A DNA stretch of 64,000 bases from Gleimia hominis (GTDB lineage Bacteria > Actinomycetota > Actinomycetes > Actinomycetales > Actinomycetaceae), in the NCBI RefSeq assembly GCF_032085515.1, contig NZ_JASXSX010000001.1, positions 1,426,001-1,490,000 on the forward strand, written 5' to 3'. A program made the position numbers and the translations under genes. Under the pieces are notes generated by a model. That model was not told the origin of the DNA and did not search any database. It was given only the letters and a program-made list of their open reading frames with translations. Of this stretch, positions 24,913 through 32,623 are shown in pieces. The number at the start of each line of letters is the position of its first letter. Position 1 is the stretch's first letter.

Positions 24913-27096
24913 TTATTTGCGTCGTTTTTCTCGCACGCGCACACTTATCTGAATGGGCGTGCCCGGGAAGCCCCACAGTTCCCGTAACTTCCGTTCGATA
25001 AACCGCCTGTACCCCGGATCTAAAAATCCGGTAGTGAACAGCACGAACCGCGGGGGTCGGCTGGACACCTGGGTGCCAAACAGGATTCGCGGTTGTTTAC
25101 CACCGCGCACCGGGTGCGGATTAGCTGCTACCAGTTCACCGAGGAACGAGTTCAACTTTCCTGTCGAGATTCGCGTCTGCCACCCCAATAATGACTGATC
25201 AATGGCACGCACCAGCCGGTTCGTATGCCACCCCGTAGCCGCAGAAATGTTTACGCGCGGCGCCCAACTGACCTGATGAAGATCCCGCGCAACTTCGCGT
25301 TTGAACTCCGTCTGCCGATCGACATCCACCTTATCCCACTTGTTGTTAACCAAAACGAGTGCGCGCCCTGCATCAACGACCTGCTGCACGATCCGCACGT
25401 CCTGCTCCGTTAACTCCACCGATGCATCCAGGAGCACCAACGCCACTTCTGCTTTTTCGAGGGCCGCTTGCGTACGCAAAGCCGCGTAGTAGTCCGCGCC
25501 CGTCGAGCGGTGTAGCCGTCGCCGCACCCCCGCGGTATCGACAAACCACCAGGGCCGCCCATCTACCTCAATCAGTTCATCGACCGGGTCGCGGGTGGTT
25601 CCCGCCATATCGTGCACCACCACGCGTTGTGCACCCGCTAACTGGTTCAGTAAACTCGACTTCCCCACGTTCGGCCGGCCTATCAGCGCTATCCGCCGCG
25701 GCCCCCCTTCAGGAAGCGCGGGTGCCACCGCAGATTCCTTCGGCAATACCTGCACCACGCGGTCCAGCAGGTCCCCGCTGCCCCGCCCGTGCAGGGCTGA
25801 CACCGCAATTGGCTCGCCCAAACCAAGCGACCACAGCATCGCGGCATCGGCCTCTTGGGCTTCAGAATCAGTTTTGTTAGCTGCCAGCACCACTGGTTTA
25901 CCACTGCGGCGTAACAAACGGATTAGACGCTCATCCGAATCTGCCACCCCAACCGAAGCGTCGACCACGAACAGCACCGCGTCCGCCATCTCAATCGCCA
26001 GTTCGGCCTGCAGCGCCACTTCCTTGTCTAACCCCTTCACGGTCGCATCCCAACCACCGGTATCGACCAATGTGAAATCCTTACCCGCCCAGTTCGCCGG
26101 GTACGAAACCCGGTCGCGGGTCACCCCAGGCTGGTCCTGCACCACGGCTGCGCGCCGCCCCAAAATGCGGTTCACCAGCGTGGATTTCCCAACGTTCGGC
26201 CGGCCAATCACCGCCAAAACAGGTGCGCCCGCGCGCGTTCCCTCCTGCTCCGCGGCCCGCACGTGCCCGTCTAGCACCTCGGCGTCATCGTCGCTTAGTT
26301 CATAGGCCTCTAAACTCGCGCGCATCACCCGCGCCCGGTTCTCTTCCTCAGCACGTTTGGCCTGTTCTTGCTGGATCCTCTCAATCACCAGGTCCAGAAC
26401 GCAATCCATAGTTTCGTCCACACTCAGCGCAGACGAATCCAGCGTCGCCACTCCCTCAGCGGCAGAAGTGAAATTAACTACCGTGGAATCCTTCGCATCC
26501 CGATCCACCACCTGCGCGCGTGTCTGCGCCTCCAGGGCCTCATCGGATTTACCGTCGTGCAACTGTTTAGTACGCCGATTCAAACGCGCTTTCTGCGAAG
26601 CCGTCAACAGCAGCCGCACCGGCGCCTGCGGTGCCACCACCGTAGTGATGTCGCGCCCCTCAACGACAATGGGAACGCCCGACGCCTCACTGGTGGCAAT
26701 AATTTCCTGCTGACGCCGAACTAACCCCTCGCGCGCAGACACGTTCGTGGACACGGTAGACACGTTCTCGGTAACTGCCTGCGACCTGATCTCATCGGTC
26801 ACGTCCGCAGCCCCCACGAGCACGCGAAACTCATTAGGATCGGTCGAAATTGCCAGCGGAAACGAATCTGCCGCCCCGGCTACCGCCTCGGCGTCACCAA
26901 TTAAATCGTTCTCCATGCAGTACCACGCCAACGCCCGGTACATCGCGCCCGTATCCAGGTACTCGCCGTCAAGCAGCGTCGCCAGCTTACGGGCAATCGT
27001 CGACTTCCCACTACCAGATGGCCCGTCGATCGCCACAACCAAACCCAACGCGTGGGTCTCATGCGCCATCGCATCAATCGTTACTTCATTTTTCAC
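24913..27096 (-). CDS. Bifunctional cytidylate kinase / GTPase Der
   Basis: 727 residues. Residues ~10-235 are cytidylate kinase (P-loop DGPSGSGKST, EYLDTGAMYR, VEGRDITTVV), which phosphorylates CMP and dCMP. After a Glu/Ala-rich linker comes Der/EngA, a two-G-domain 50S assembly GTPase: IGRPNVGKSTLVNRI, DTGG and NKTD, then IGRPNVGKSSLLNQL, DTAGVRRR and NNKWDKVD, and a KH-like end. The GTG start at 27096 has GGAGGG eight bases upstream and lies four bases after tyrA; the open frame continues to 27174 without a better start. Fusion of these neighbouring genes is known in Actinomycetaceae and bifidobacteria. Confidence 0.95.
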   Translation of the reverse strand: MKNEVTIDAMAHETHALGLVVAIDGPSGSGKSTIARKLATLLDGEYLDTGAMYRALAWYCMENDLIGDAEAVAGAADSFPLAISTDPNEFRVLVGAADVTDEIRSQAVTENVSTVSTNVSAREGLVRRQQEIIATSEASGVPIVVEGRDITTVVAPQAPVRLLLTASQKARLNRRTKQLHDGKSDEALEAQTRAQVVDRDAKDSTVVNFTSAAEGVATLDSSALSVDETMDCVLDLVIERIQQEQAKRAEEENRARVMRASLEAYELSDDDAEVLDGHVRAAEQEGTRAGAPVLAVIGRPNVGKSTLVNRILGRRAAVVQDQPGVTRDRVSYPANWAGKDFTLVDTGGWDATVKGLDKEVALQAELAIEMADAVLFVVDASVGVADSDERLIRLLRRSGKPVVLAANKTDSEAQEADAAMLWSLGLGEPIAVSALHGRGSGDLLDRVVQVLPKESAVAPALPEGGPRRIALIGRPNVGKSSLLNQLAGAQRVVVHDMAGTTRDPVDELIEVDGRPWWFVDTAGVRRRLHRSTGADYYAALRTQAALEKAEVALVLLDASVELTEQDVRIVQQVVDAGRALVLVNNKWDKVDVDRQTEFKREVARDLHQVSWAPRVNISAATGWHTNRLVRAIDQSLLGWQTRISTGKLNSFLGELVAANPHPVRGGKQPRILFGTQVSSRPPRFVLFTTGFLDPGYRRFIERKLRELWGFPGTPIQISVRVREKRRK

Positions 27097-27100
27097 AGTC

Positions 27101-28249
27101 TTATCCCTCCGTGACAATCCGCCATCCACGCGCCAACAACTCCGCAGCCGCGTCGTGCGCGCGCGCCGGGTCAATCTGAATGCGTGCCGACCCCACCTGC
27201 TGGTGCGCGGAGTGGTCTAACGTCAAGTCTTCAATATTCACATCAATATTTCCCAGTTCACTAAACAGCCGCCCCAGCTCACCCGGGCTGTCGGGAATAA
27301 GCACCTCAATCGTTGCCCAGCGACGAGCCGGACCTCCGTGCTTACCGGGAATGCGCACAACCCCCTCGTGGCCGCGGCTCATCACCTGGTTAATCGCACC
27401 GGCTAACCCCTGTGCCTCAAACCCCGCGTCAACCCCCGCCCGCAAGGCGTCCAATAGTGCCTGCAAATCCACGTTCAAACTCGCTAGCACTTCCCACACG
27501 GGTTCGCAGTTACCACAAATAATATTGGTCCAAAGCTGCGCATTTGAAGCCGCTATCCGCGTGGTGTCACGCAGCCCCTGGCCCGCCAGTTCCAACGCGG
27601 AATCCGGAGCGTCCGCCAGGCGAGCTGCCAGCAGCGAAGCGACCAACTGCGGAACGTGCGACACCAAAGCCACCGCCCGGTCGTGTTCGCCCGCTGCCAT
27701 TTCCACCACGCTCGCCCCCAAGTCGGTAGCTAACGTGCGTACCGTCAGCACTGCTGCTGGGTCGCAGTGCTCATGTGCGACCAACACCCAGGGCCGGCCC
27801 ACAAACAAATCGCGATCCGCCGCCGCAGCACCGGACCGTTCCCGACCTGCCATCGGATGCGACCCAACATAGCGGGACGTGTCAACGGGCGCAGCCAGAA
27901 CTTCGTCAACCACTACCTGTTTTACGGAGGCCACATCCGTGACGACCGCGTTTGCAAACCGATTCAACGCGTCCACCACGACGGGCGCCACCACGTCCGG
28001 TGGGGTCGCTACGATCACCAGGGCGGGGTCTGGGGCACCTGGCCCGTAGGCCTCACCGGCCCCAATGTCGCGCGCCAGCGCCAGCGCAGTTGGGGAAATG
28101 TCCTGCAAGTACACTTCGATTCCCGCGCCGCGCAACGCCAAGGCAGCAGACGTTCCCAGCAGACCCATACCTACCACGAGCACCGGTCCGGTGGTTGCGA
28201 ATACTCGCCCGTCCTGGTTCTTCGCAGCAGCCCATGCGGTCGCTCTCAT
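27101..28249 (-). CDS. tyrA: Prephenate dehydrogenase (TyrA) with ACT domain
   Basis: 382 residues. A Rossmann fold begins VLVVGMGLLGTSAALALRGA, with IVATPPDVV and TDVASVKQVVVDEV, and the prephenate-binding GSHPMAGRERSG; it is the NAD-dependent step from prephenate to 4-hydroxyphenylpyruvate on the way to tyrosine. The last ~80 residues (TIEVLIPDSPGELGRLFSEL) are an ACT regulatory domain, probably for feedback. The ATG at 28249 overlaps the rluB stop as ATGA; the codon at 28261 is an alternative. The shikimate genes that feed it lie 30 kb away in this window. Confidence 0.93.
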   Translation of the reverse strand: MRATAWAAAKNQDGRVFATTGPVLVVGMGLLGTSAALALRGAGIEVYLQDISPTALALARDIGAGEAYGPGAPDPALVIVATPPDVVAPVVVDALNRFANAVVTDVASVKQVVVDEVLAAPVDTSRYVGSHPMAGRERSGAAAADRDLFVGRPWVLVAHEHCDPAAVLTVRTLATDLGASVVEMAAGEHDRAVALVSHVPQLVASLLAARLADAPDSALELAGQGLRDTTRIAASNAQLWTNIICGNCEPVWEVLASLNVDLQALLDALRAGVDAGFEAQGLAGAINQVMSRGHEGVVRIPGKHGGPARRWATIEVLIPDSPGELGRLFSELGNIDVNIEDLTLDHSAHQQVGSARIQIDPARAHDAAAELLARGWRIVTEG

Positions 28250-28992
28250 AAGCCCACGCACCGGTACAGTTCTTGCAGCACGTCCCCTTCCACCTTGCGG
28301 GTAACCCCCGGGTGTAGCCGCCCGATTTTCACGGGCCCAAACTCCGTGCGCACCAGTTCAATCACGGGAAATCCCATTTCTTCCATGAGGCGGCGCACGA
28401 TGTGGTTGCGGCCTTCATGCAGCGTAAGCTCCACCAGGGTGAGGTCGCCGTAGTGGTCTGTAATCTGGAAATCGTGCACTGTTACGGGCCCGTCTTCCAG
28501 CTCGACGCCGCGTTTGAGGCGTTTCCCCAGCCCGCGCGGGACGTCCCCCGACACGGTTGCGACATATTTCTTTTGTACTTCGTAGGAGGGGTGCATTAGG
28601 CGGTGTGACAGTTCCCCATCGTTGGTGAGCAGGATCAGGCCCGCCGTGTCTGTATCCAACCGGCCCACGTGGAACAGACGCTGGGAGTATTCCGTGGTGT
28701 AGTCCGACAGGCATTCGCGGCCCTGCGGATCATCCATGGTGGAGACAACTCCCATTGGCTTATTCAACGCGATCGTGAGCGTGTCCTCGTCTAGCATTAG
28801 CCGGTCGCCGTCCACGTGGATCACCTGTTTCGCCGGGTCGACGCGGGTTCCAAGTTTGCGAACAACTTGTCCGTCAACCATGACGCGCCCCGACGTGATC
28901 ATTGTTTCCGCATGCCGCCGAGAAGCGATACCGGCTTGGGAAATAACCTTCTGTAGCCGCACGCCGTTTTTCACGTGTGGATCTTTTCTCAC
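28246..28992 (-). CDS. rluB: 23S rRNA pseudouridine synthase, RsuA/RluB family
   Basis: 248 residues. An N-terminal S4 RNA-binding domain (VRLQKVISQAGIASRRHAE) is followed by the RsuA-type catalytic domain with GRLDTDTAGLILLTNDGEL carrying the catalytic Asp, and EGRNHIVRRLMEEMG. By gene order (scpA-scpB-rluB) and sequence it is the RluB type, which modifies U2605 of 23S rRNA. The GTG start overlaps the scpB stop by four bases. Confidence 0.93.
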   Translation of the reverse strand: MRKDPHVKNGVRLQKVISQAGIASRRHAETMITSGRVMVDGQVVRKLGTRVDPAKQVIHVDGDRLMLDEDTLTIALNKPMGVVSTMDDPQGRECLSDYTTEYSQRLFHVGRLDTDTAGLILLTNDGELSHRLMHPSYEVQKKYVATVSGDVPRGLGKRLKRGVELEDGPVTVHDFQITDHYGDLTLVELTLHEGRNHIVRRLMEEMGFPVIELVRTEFGPVKIGRLHPGVTRKVEGDVLQELYRCVGL

Positions 28993-29573
28993 TTTTCCTC
29001 CAAAGTTTTTGATATTTCTGACAGTTCGTCGCGTTTTGGCAAGTGGGGTGCCAACGGGGCGAGTTCGTCAAGGGACGCAATCCCCATGCGTTCCATGAAC
29101 TCGTTGGTAGTGCGGTACAGACTAGCGCCCGTGACGGTTTGCCCATCTTCCATCACGAGGCCGCGGGCTTGCAGGTTGCGCACCACAGAATCAACGTTCA
29201 CCCCGCGGATCTCGCGAATGCGCGCGCGGGTGATTGGTTGTTTGTAGGCGATTATCGCCAGCGTTTCTAAGGCTGCGCGCGAGAGCTTTTGCGTTCCTGT
29301 TCCTACGATGAACTGGGATACGAAGGGGTCGAATCGGGGCGCTGAGTAGATTCGCCACCCGTTGGCTATATTGCGCAGTTCGAACCCGCGGCTTTGAGTT
29401 TCGTATTCGCGTGCGAGGCCTTGCAGGCTCTGCTGCACGGTTTCCACGTCTACCTCGAGTGCGCGCGCAAGATCGGTTTGTGAAACCGGTTGATCTACGA
29501 CCATTAAAATTGCTTCGAGGGCACCTGCGAGCTCGTTGCCCGACAGGGATCGCAGCGTGTTGGCTTGTTGCAT
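28989..29573 (-). CDS. scpB: Segregation and condensation protein B
   Basis: 194 residues: two winged-helix domains with the conserved LSRAALETLAIIAYKQPITRA (quoted in part) and the IREIRGVNVDSVVRNL segments. ScpB dimers bind ScpA and regulate the SMC condensin complex that compacts and segregates chromosomes. A GGGAGG site lies ten bases before the ATG. It is followed directly by rluB and preceded by scpA after a 105-base gap. Confidence 0.95.
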   Translation of the reverse strand: MQQANTLRSLSGNELAGALEAILMVVDQPVSQTDLARALEVDVETVQQSLQGLAREYETQSRGFELRNIANGWRIYSAPRFDPFVSQFIVGTGTQKLSRAALETLAIIAYKQPITRARIREIRGVNVDSVVRNLQARGLVMEDGQTVTGASLYRTTNEFMERMGIASLDELAPLAPHLPKRDELSEISKTLEEK

Positions 29574-29678
29574 TTAGTGTTGACCTCCCGCCAATAACTC
29601 CGTTTCTAGTGTAGCGGTCCGTGCCCGGTTTGACGAGCTTAGCTCCTCACCCGAACTAGGTTTGACGAGCGTGGCCCC

Positions 29679-30557
29679 TCACCCGAATTCATCCATGCCC
29701 CGCAGCCAGGTGGTTTCCTTGTCGGCCCGATCTGCATCCAGGTGCACGTACAGGGGTTCAAGCGGCGCATCCTGGTTGAACCACACGACGCGTTCGCGAT
29801 ACAGGTTCAAAAGCGCCAAAAATCGCGATACCACCGTGTTTAAATCGGGAGCGTCCGCGCACAGTTGCGTGAAGGTTTGCTGTGGCTGTGCGGCAAGTTT
29901 TTCTACAATTATTTGCGCTTGAGGGCCCACCGGTACCAGCGGGTCATGCAGGTGCGTGAGAGTTACGCGTTCGGGTTGGCGCGTGAGTACCTCCGCGGCG
30001 ATCACTGCGAGCTCCTGCCCGTTCACTTCCCACCTCAGTTGCGGTAAAAGCTGGGCGAATTTTGGTTCGAGGGGAATGCTCCGCGCGTGATATCGGGCGC
30101 CGCGTTCTAACAGTGCCCCTTGGATTTGTGCTACCTCTTTGTACGCGCGGTATTCGAGAAGGCGAGCAAACAGGAGGTCGCGTGCCGCGAGGAACTCCAG
30201 ATCTTCCTCTTCCTCCCCGGTCTGCTCGTCGGGCAGTAGTGAGCGAGCCTTCATGTCCAAGAGGGTGGCGGCAACCACCAAGAAGTCACTCGTGGCAGAC
30301 AGGTTCGGAAATGCCCGCATGTACGCTAAGAACTCGTCGGTCACCTGCGCTAACGCCACCTGGGTGATATCCAGTTCGCGCTTCGAAATCAGCCCCAGCA
30401 GCAGGTCGAACGGCCCCGAAAACACTTCCAGATCCACGGCGAACGCCGGTTGCTTAGGTTGGGTTTGATCAGCCGGTTGCTTTGGTTGAAGCGGATCCGC
30501 CGGCAGTTTAGGTTGGGTGTGATTAGCCGGCTGTTTAGGCTGCGTCACCGCGAGCAA
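29679..30557 (-). CDS. scpA: Segregation and condensation protein A with N-terminal repeat
   Basis: 292 residues. ScpA is the kleisin that bridges SMC heads; here FSGPFDLLLGLISKRELDIT begins the conserved N-terminal domain and TFTQLCADAPDLNTVVSRF the winged-helix end. Before the conserved domain are four 9-residue repeats of QPKQPADQT type (residues ~5-40, bases 30438-30545), a Pro/Gln/Lys-rich extension not usual in the family. The start overlaps the parA stop by 23 bases. If translation began later, the repeats would be lost, but no better start codon is obvious in frame. Confidence 0.9.
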   Translation of the reverse strand: MLAVTQPKQPANHTQPKLPADPLQPKQPADQTQPKQPAFAVDLEVFSGPFDLLLGLISKRELDITQVALAQVTDEFLAYMRAFPNLSATSDFLVVAATLLDMKARSLLPDEQTGEEEEDLEFLAARDLLFARLLEYRAYKEVAQIQGALLERGARYHARSIPLEPKFAQLLPQLRWEVNGQELAVIAAEVLTRQPERVTLTHLHDPLVPVGPQAQIIVEKLAAQPQQTFTQLCADAPDLNTVVSRFLALLNLYRERVVWFNQDAPLEPLYVHLDADRADKETTWLRGMDEFG

Positions 30558-31401
30558 TAACTTCCCGTGCTAAACGCCGGTAAGCGTGCGCACCCGCGTG
30601 CGTGGGAGCGTACGTGGTGATCGGTTCCGTAGCCACCGAGGCGTCGGGGAACTTCACGGTGCGGCGAATTTTCGTGTCGTACACTTTGTCACCAAACGCC
30701 TGTTCCAAGCGCTCCAGCACTTCCCGGGCGTGCAACGTCCGGGTATCGACCATGGTTGCGAGCACGCCATCGATCTTCAGATGCGGGTTCAACCGGTCGT
30801 GCACCATCTCAATAGTGTCCACCAGCAGAGCCACCCCACGGAGCGCAAAAAACTCGGTTTCCAACGGGATCATCACGCCATGCGCAGCCGTGAGCGCGTT
30901 CACGGTAAGCAACCCAAGCGACGGTTGACAATCGACAAGAATCACATCGTACTCATCCGTAATCGGACGCAGCGCACGCGCCAGCGCCTGTTCGCGCGCC
31001 ACCTCGTTAACCAGCTGAACTTCCGCGGCCGACAAGTCAATATTCGCAGGAACCACGTCGAGGTTATCCACCTTGGTTCCCACAATCGCGTCCTCAATCC
31101 GCGCCTTGGAATCCATCAGCAAGTTGTAAATCGTCAGGTCCATGTCCGGGGCATTTACCCCCAAACCAGCACTCGCCGCACCCTGCGGGTCAAAGTCAAC
31201 TATTAAAACGCGCCGCCCATACTCCGCCAGTGCCGCCGCCAAATTAATGGTGGTTGTGGTTTTCCCGACCCCACCTTTTTGGTTACACATGGCAATGATC
31301 CGCGCCGGCCCGTGTTCATTTAAAGGTTCGGGCACGGGAAAATCCGGGTCACTACCCTCTTGAGGGGGAACTGGCACTAAAGGTGTTTGAACGTCGCTCA
31401 C
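30535..31401 (-). CDS. ParA-family ATPase
   Basis: 288 residues. The deviant Walker A KGGVGKTTTTINLAAALAE, the FDPQG motif (IVDFDPQGAASAGLG) and VILVDCQPSLGLLTVNAL place it among ParA/Soj ATPases. This copy, between xerD and scpA, is the actinobacterial Rv1708-type, probably acting in chromosome segregation together with ScpA/ScpB. It is distinct from the origin-linked parAB. Residues 1-30 are Pro/Glu-rich. The GTG at 31401 has no clear Shine-Dalgarno; TTAAACT a few bases upstream could be a -10 box of a near-leaderless transcript. Confidence 0.9.
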   Translation of the reverse strand: MSDVQTPLVPVPPQEGSDPDFPVPEPLNEHGPARIIAMCNQKGGVGKTTTTINLAAALAEYGRRVLIVDFDPQGAASAGLGVNAPDMDLTIYNLLMDSKARIEDAIVGTKVDNLDVVPANIDLSAAEVQLVNEVAREQALARALRPITDEYDVILVDCQPSLGLLTVNALTAAHGVMIPLETEFFALRGVALLVDTIEMVHDRLNPHLKIDGVLATMVDTRTLHAREVLERLEQAFGDKVYDTKIRRTVKFPDASVATEPITTYAPTHAGAHAYRRLAREVIARGDAA

Positions 31402-31435
31402 ACATCTAGTTTAAGGCATAAGTAAAAACCATGGG

Positions 31436-32353
31436 TCATCGCGCTCGCGGGTGCGTGGTCGCGTGAACCTCCTGCAGGGTGGAGATCGAGACCTTAGTGT
31501 AGATCTGCGTGGTGGTTACCGACGCGTGGCCAAGTAGTTCCTGCACATCGCGGATCGAGGCGCCACCCTCGAGCAAGTGCGTGGCAAACGAGTGTCGCAA
31601 CGTGTGGGGGGACACGCCCTCAACGTGGGCTTGATCCGCGCATTTACGCACCACTTCCCACGCACTCTGGCGTGACAACCGCTGCCCACGTTTGTTCAAA
31701 AAAAGCGCGTGGCTCACCGGCTGCTGCTTTGCCCGAGCAGCTAACTCGCCGCGGGCATGCAGATAGTCCACTAGGGCTTCGCGCGCGTATTTCCCCAGGG
31801 GAACCAACCTCTCTTTGGAACCTTTGCCCCACAGGCGCACGTGCGGGAAGTCGCCCTCAAGGTCAAAATCATCAGCACTCAGCGCGACGAGTTCACTGAT
31901 ACGCGCCCCCGTGCCGTAAAGCAGTTCCAGTAGTGCGCGGTCACGCATACCGATTACACCCGGCGTAGAAGCAGCAGCTGTTAGTAGTTCCCCCACTTGG
32001 TCTATCGTGAGGGCTTTAGGTAGCGAACGAACTTGTTTGCGTGGCTCCAGGTCCGCGCTCGGATCCTGGGTTAATACGTCCACGCGAATCAGGTACTGCA
32101 ACCATGCGCGCACGGACGCGCGATACCGATTAATAGTTGCGGCTGCCATGGGCCTACCTGTCACCTCTCCACTAGCGAGCTGTGTGAAGAACTGCGTCAG
32201 CTGACCCGTGGTGATTCTCTGCGGGGTACGCACGCTGGCGGGTAGCCAGTTCAAGAACGCGCGCAAGTCTCGGCCGTAGGCAGCAACCGTATTCGGTGAG
32301 CGGCCCTTGTCGACGGTTAGATAATCCAAAAAGTCCTTGACGTACCGGTCCAA
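31436..32353 (-). CDS. xerD: Tyrosine recombinase XerD
   Basis: 305 residues. An N-terminal core-binding domain (FLDYLTVDKGRSPNTVAAY) precedes the catalytic domain with Arg in GTGARISEL (~149), KGSKERLVPLG, HTLRHSFATHLLEGG, the LLGHASVTTTQIYTKV block and the nucleophile Tyr (~284). Together with XerC it resolves chromosome dimers at dif. The TTG start at 32353 is supported by GGGAG six bases upstream. The order xerD-parA-scpA-scpB is widely conserved in actinobacteria. Confidence 0.93.
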   Translation of the reverse strand: MDRYVKDFLDYLTVDKGRSPNTVAAYGRDLRAFLNWLPASVRTPQRITTGQLTQFFTQLASGEVTGRPMAAATINRYRASVRAWLQYLIRVDVLTQDPSADLEPRKQVRSLPKALTIDQVGELLTAAASTPGVIGMRDRALLELLYGTGARISELVALSADDFDLEGDFPHVRLWGKGSKERLVPLGKYAREALVDYLHARGELAARAKQQPVSHALFLNKRGQRLSRQSAWEVVRKCADQAHVEGVSPHTLRHSFATHLLEGGASIRDVQELLGHASVTTTQIYTKVSISTLQEVHATTHPRAR

Positions 32354-32468
32354 TTCGCACTCCCACCTTTACGGACGCTTAGAATGTAGTGTAGAACGCA
32401 TTTCCTAGTTGAAGAGGATGGAAACGAGACTACACGTGACTCACGCCCTACTAGATAATCACAACTAA

Positions 32469-32508
32469 TGTTATGTTTAACAGTAATGATGTTAATTAAA
32501 TGGGTGTG
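32469..32508 (+). promoter_or_regulatory. tkt upstream element shared with tal
   Basis: TGTTA-N3-TTAACA-N4-TGATGTTAATT (32469-32497), then AAAT and GGGTGTG (32502-32508). The same string with identical internal spacing lies before the transaldolase gene; only the AAAT insertion differs. It may be a promoter (ATGTTA, 17 bp, GTTAAT) plus operator. The rest of the 270-base gap 32354-32623 shows no gene. Confidence 0.6.
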
Positions 32509-32623
32509 AGTGCCTTCGCTAAACCTTGATGACGCGGATGGCGCAGCGACTAACACTAGAGATTAAACCCAACCCAATGGTTACCGACCATTGAGACACC
32601 TACGACAAGAGAGGTTATTACAC

